Positions 61,636 to 64,000 of a DNA stretch of 64,000 bases are shown piece after piece. The notes under the pieces were generated by a model. It was not told the origin of the DNA. It ran no database searches and worked only from the letters and a program-made list of their open reading frames with translations. This DNA is from Onishia taeanensis. GTDB lineage: Bacteria; Pseudomonadota; Gammaproteobacteria; Pseudomonadales; Halomonadaceae. The first letter of the stretch is position 1. The number at the start of each line of letters is the position of its first letter. A program made the translations under genes and the position numbers. The DNA is taken from assembly GCF_013349955.1 (NCBI RefSeq), contig NZ_JABVXC010000003.1, positions 248,001-312,000 on the forward strand, given 5' to 3'.

Positions 61636-62106
61636 ATGGTGAACAAGCTGAGAATCGGTGCGATGACGCGGGCACGTGGCAAGTGGGCCTGCGGGCTATT
61701 GGCACTCCTGCTGACTGGCGGCATGGCACAGGCACAAGATCTTTCCCTCAAGGATGCTCGGCTCAGCCTTCTGCCGGGCGATATGCCAGGTGCTGGCTAC
61801 TTCAGCCTGCATAACGACAGCCCTGAAAACGTCACGCTGGTGGGGGCTCAGAGCGATGCCTTCAAGAATACCGAGATTCACATGAGCATGGAAAAGGACG
61901 GGATGGCCAGCATGCACGCCGTGCCGGAAATCGATATTGCCGCCGGGGAACGCTTCGAATTTGCGCCGAAAGGCTATCACCTCATGTTCATGCACCGCGT
62001 CGCCCCCCTGGAAGTGGGTGACGATATCGAGGTGGTGCTACGCTTCGCCGATGGCCAGCAGTTGCCTGCCATCTTTGAGGTCGTTTCCCCCGCGGCCATG
62101 CACTGA
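61636..62106 (+). CDS. Periplasmic copper chaperone PCu(A)C
   Basis: A 156-aa protein with GGAGA before the ATG and a signal peptide to about residue 33. The full H(M)x10Mx21HxM motif is present: H82-M83, M93, H115 and M117. PCuAC loads Cu(I) into cytochrome oxidase CuA/CuB sites. It stands 21 bp before a SCO1 gene, and the pair should be one transcript for copper delivery. Confidence 0.92.
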   Translation: MVNKLRIGAMTRARGKWACGLLALLLTGGMAQAQDLSLKDARLSLLPGDMPGAGYFSLHNDSPENVTLVGAQSDAFKNTEIHMSMEKDGMASMHAVPEIDIAAGERFEFAPKGYHLMFMHRVAPLEVGDDIEVVLRFADGQQLPAIFEVVSPAAMH

Positions 62107-62127
62107 CCACCGTCCAGGAGCCTCCCG

Positions 62128-62706
62128 ATGCTCAAATGGCTTTCTCCGATCTTCCTGTCAGTGTTGCTGGCGGGTTGCGAAGACCCGAACTGGCACACCT
62201 CGGATATCTCCGACATCATGCCTGAGCTCGATTTGAGCTTGATGAACGAAAACGGTCAGCAGGTCGAAGAAGACGCCTACATCGGCAAGACCACCCTGCT
62301 CTATTTCGGCTATACGCACTGTCCGGATGTATGCCCCACCTCCCTGGCGCGGATGACGGCTGCCATCAAGAAGCTCGATGAACCCGCTCGCGACGATATA
62401 CAGGTGTTGTTCGTTTCCGTGGACCCGGAGCGCGATACTCCAGCGAGACTACGACAGTACACTGACGTGTTCGGGCCACAGTTTATCGGCCTTACCGGCA
62501 GCACCGCACAGCTCGATGCGCTGACCAACCGCTACCGTGTCAGCTACGGCTACGGTGAAAAAGACGAAAACGGTAACTATGATGTCTCCCACTCAAGCGG
62601 CATCTTCGTCTTCAACGAGCAAGGCGACGCTCGCCTGCTGATGCGCAACAGTGATCCGATCCCTTCGATGGTCAGCGACCTCCAGCGCCTGATGGAGCGA
62701 GGCTAA
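62128..62706 (+). CDS. SCO1/SenC copper-insertion lipoprotein
   Basis: A 192-aa protein. Lipobox LLAGC (Cys17) anchors it to the membrane. The thioredoxin-like fold carries CPDVC (C65, C69) in FGYTHCPDVCPT and the distal metal ligand H155 (YDVSHSSGIF). SCO proteins deliver copper to CuA of cytochrome c oxidase or act as thiol reductases. The adjacent PCuAC gene supports the copper role. Confidence 0.93.
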   Translation: MLKWLSPIFLSVLLAGCEDPNWHTSDISDIMPELDLSLMNENGQQVEEDAYIGKTTLLYFGYTHCPDVCPTSLARMTAAIKKLDEPARDDIQVLFVSVDPERDTPARLRQYTDVFGPQFIGLTGSTAQLDALTNRYRVSYGYGEKDENGNYDVSHSSGIFVFNEQGDARLLMRNSDPIPSMVSDLQRLMERG

Positions 62707-63030
62707 AGGGTTCAAAAATGCGTCACCAGGAGTGAGAAAGCGACGCCAGGGATAATTAGGCATCAAGGCGATGTAGGGTCTCTCGTTGCGTTGCTCTAGG
62801 CCGCCTTTAGCTTGGCACGCATGATCACGACCAGACCCTGCATGGATTCCACAACAAAAAAAAGGCAGAAGCGTCGCCGCTGCTGCCGGATAGTCGAATT
62901 TTGTCCACCACGTTTTACATTAGGTCATTCTGCGCTCCACCGCCAGCATCGCTTGGGCCGAGACGGACTTCCGTTAGCCGCCTAGCGGTCGTAACCTGCG
63001 GTCTCTCCCCTGCCGACACAAGGATGCTGG
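62707..63030. other. Gene-free stretch before the EamA gene
   Basis: A 324-bp stretch with no supported ORF, an A8 run near 62853-62860 and no clear palindrome. It must carry the EamA promoter. Confidence 0.5.
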
Positions 63031-63921
63031 ATGTCACCCGCCGATACGCTTCGCCTGGTCCTGCTCTCTAGCCTATGGGGCATGTCGTTCATCTTCATGC
63101 GGGTCGCAGTGCCGGAATTCGGTCCGGTGCCATTGATTCTGGTGCGCATGGGCGTGGGGGCTCTACTGTTGGTGCCGCTGCTGCTGGGGGTGGGCTACCT
63201 GAAGCTGGTGTGGGACAACAAGGGCCGCTTGCTATTGCTGGGCCTTGTGAATCATGTATTGCCGTTCTGCCTGCTGGCCCTGGCCACGACTCGGCTGGAG
63301 GCCGGCTTCACCTCATTGATCAACGCCACCACGCCGATCTTCACCGCCCTGCTGGGCGCGCTGTTCTTCACCACGCCCGTGCAGCGCCAGCAATACCTCG
63401 GCCTGGCCCTAGCCTTGTTCGGTGTTTACGTGCTCTCGGCGAATCGGCTGGATTTCGCCCTGGGCGGCGACGGCTGGTTCATCCTCTCGGCCGTGGGGGC
63501 GACCTTCTGCTATGGCATCGCCTCCAACTATTCGAAGACCTATCTGTCACACCTTCCGGTGCGCGTGCTGGCGGCGGGCAGTACCGCCATGTCGGCGCTG
63601 ATACTGCTGGTGCCCGGGCTGCTGCTGTGGCCAACGGAGCCGATCAGCGCCGTGGCCTGGGGCAACGGCCTGGCACTGGCAGCCTTCAGCACCACGTTGG
63701 CCTTCCTGTTGTATTTCGGCCTGCTATCGAGTGCCGGGGCCACCGCGACGTCGACCGTCACCTTCCTGGTGCCGGTCAGTGCGCTGCTATGGGGCTATCT
63801 GTTGCTGAACGAGGTACTCAGCCTGCAAATACTGGTCGGCATGGCGATCACGCTGATCGGCACCGCCATTGCGACACGAATGCTCCGCTGGAAGCGTCCC
63901 GCTATCCCGCAAAAGCCGTGA
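63031..63921 (+). CDS. EamA-type DMT superfamily transporter
   Basis: A 296-aa protein with AAGGA upstream and ten hydrophobic helices in two EamA repeats. The opening LVLLSSLWGMSFIFMRVAVPEFGP (shortened here) and the end LLWGYLLLNEVLSLQ are family hallmarks. It is likely a metabolite or amino acid exporter; the substrate is unknown. It is unrelated in sequence detail to the EamA copy at 18.4 kb. Confidence 0.85.
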   Translation: MSPADTLRLVLLSSLWGMSFIFMRVAVPEFGPVPLILVRMGVGALLLVPLLLGVGYLKLVWDNKGRLLLLGLVNHVLPFCLLALATTRLEAGFTSLINATTPIFTALLGALFFTTPVQRQQYLGLALALFGVYVLSANRLDFALGGDGWFILSAVGATFCYGIASNYSKTYLSHLPVRVLAAGSTAMSALILLVPGLLLWPTEPISAVAWGNGLALAAFSTTLAFLLYFGLLSSAGATATSTVTFLVPVSALLWGYLLLNEVLSLQILVGMAITLIGTAIATRMLRWKRPAIPQKP

Positions 63922-63965
63922 TCGACAACGACCTGGCATAGCCTGGCAAGCATAAATGCTCAGAA

Positions 63966-64000
63966 CATGAAAAAACGGCCGTGGTGGTATCACCAGGGCC
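63966..64000 (-). terminator. Possible terminator of a minus-strand gene beyond the window
   Basis: The last bases hold a hairpin-forming block followed on the minus strand by T6 (the A6 run at about 63968-63974). The window ends too soon to confirm it. Confidence 0.35.

Overview
The window is GC-rich, gene-dense DNA from a free-living gammaproteobacterium. The gene set (BCCT and ProX-type betaine uptake, gamma-butyrobetaine hydroxylase, a choline-sulfatase relic, lldP/glcDEF, many LysR regulators, DMT exporters) suggests the Halomonadaceae (Halomonas or a close relative). That placement is inferred from gene content; no rRNA gene is present. I see no tRNA, CRISPR array, insertion sequence or prophage. 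The DNA looks chromosomal with small accessory scars.

Layout. 0-4.6 kb: an RND-like adaptor tail and FUSC exporter, a beta-barrel porin and a glutathione transferase. 4.6-13.9 kb: a lactate/glycolate locus with permease lldP, an unusual DRE-TIM/PAS/GGDEF protein on the opposite strand, then glcD-glcE-glcF-glcG. Matching PdhR/LldR-type palindromes (ATTGGT-N3-ACCAAT) lie upstream of both lldP and glcD, but no GntR regulator is in the window. 13.9-16.2 kb: a frameshifted, truncated choline-sulfatase (betC) relic before a BCCT betaine/choline transporter. 16.4-19.4 kb: small proteins, a flavin reductase, a DksA-type zinc finger and an EamA exporter. 19.7-24.1 kb: an accessory FtsH protease, then a GNAT-nitrilase fusion with mtfA. 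24.3-27.3 kb: a lipid A glycosylation operon (GT2, LABN, ArnT-like GT39). 27.3-30.6 kb: a LysR regulator divergent from gamma-butyrobetaine hydroxylase, followed by a betaine/carnitine-binding protein.

30.7-36 kb: a TVP38 membrane protein, a GT4 glycosyltransferase, a LysR regulator divergent from a D-malate/tartrate dehydrogenase, and a lipocalin. 36-39 kb: a chemoreceptor and a Tat-exported SMP-30 protein. 39.4-43.9 kb: an aot-like arginine/ornithine uptake cluster (AstE-like gene plus ABC transporter). 44-47 kb: cadR and a His-rich CadA-type metal ATPase with a classic MerR-type promoter. 47-52.9 kb: a YbaY lipoprotein, a GGCT fold, TraX, two NUDIX enzymes, a 2OG-Fe(II) oxygenase, and a LysR-Dabb pair divergent from curA. 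54-58.6 kb: PhnA, soxR with a SoxR box driving an MFS exporter, and a LysR regulator beside two YdcZ half-transporters. 58.7-64 kb: an App1-domain protein, a second DksA-type protein, copper proteins (PCuAC, SCO1) and an EamA exporter.

Two observations stand out. First, the DRE-TIM metallolyase-like/PAS/GGDEF fusion keeps recognisable TIM-barrel metal ligands and sits between two PdhR/LldR-type operators. It may link pyruvate or acyl metabolites to c-di-GMP. Second, tandem AGCCCGW heptamers occur in the same sense, about 20 nt upstream of the start codon, in front of two unrelated genes (glcG and a dksA-like gene).
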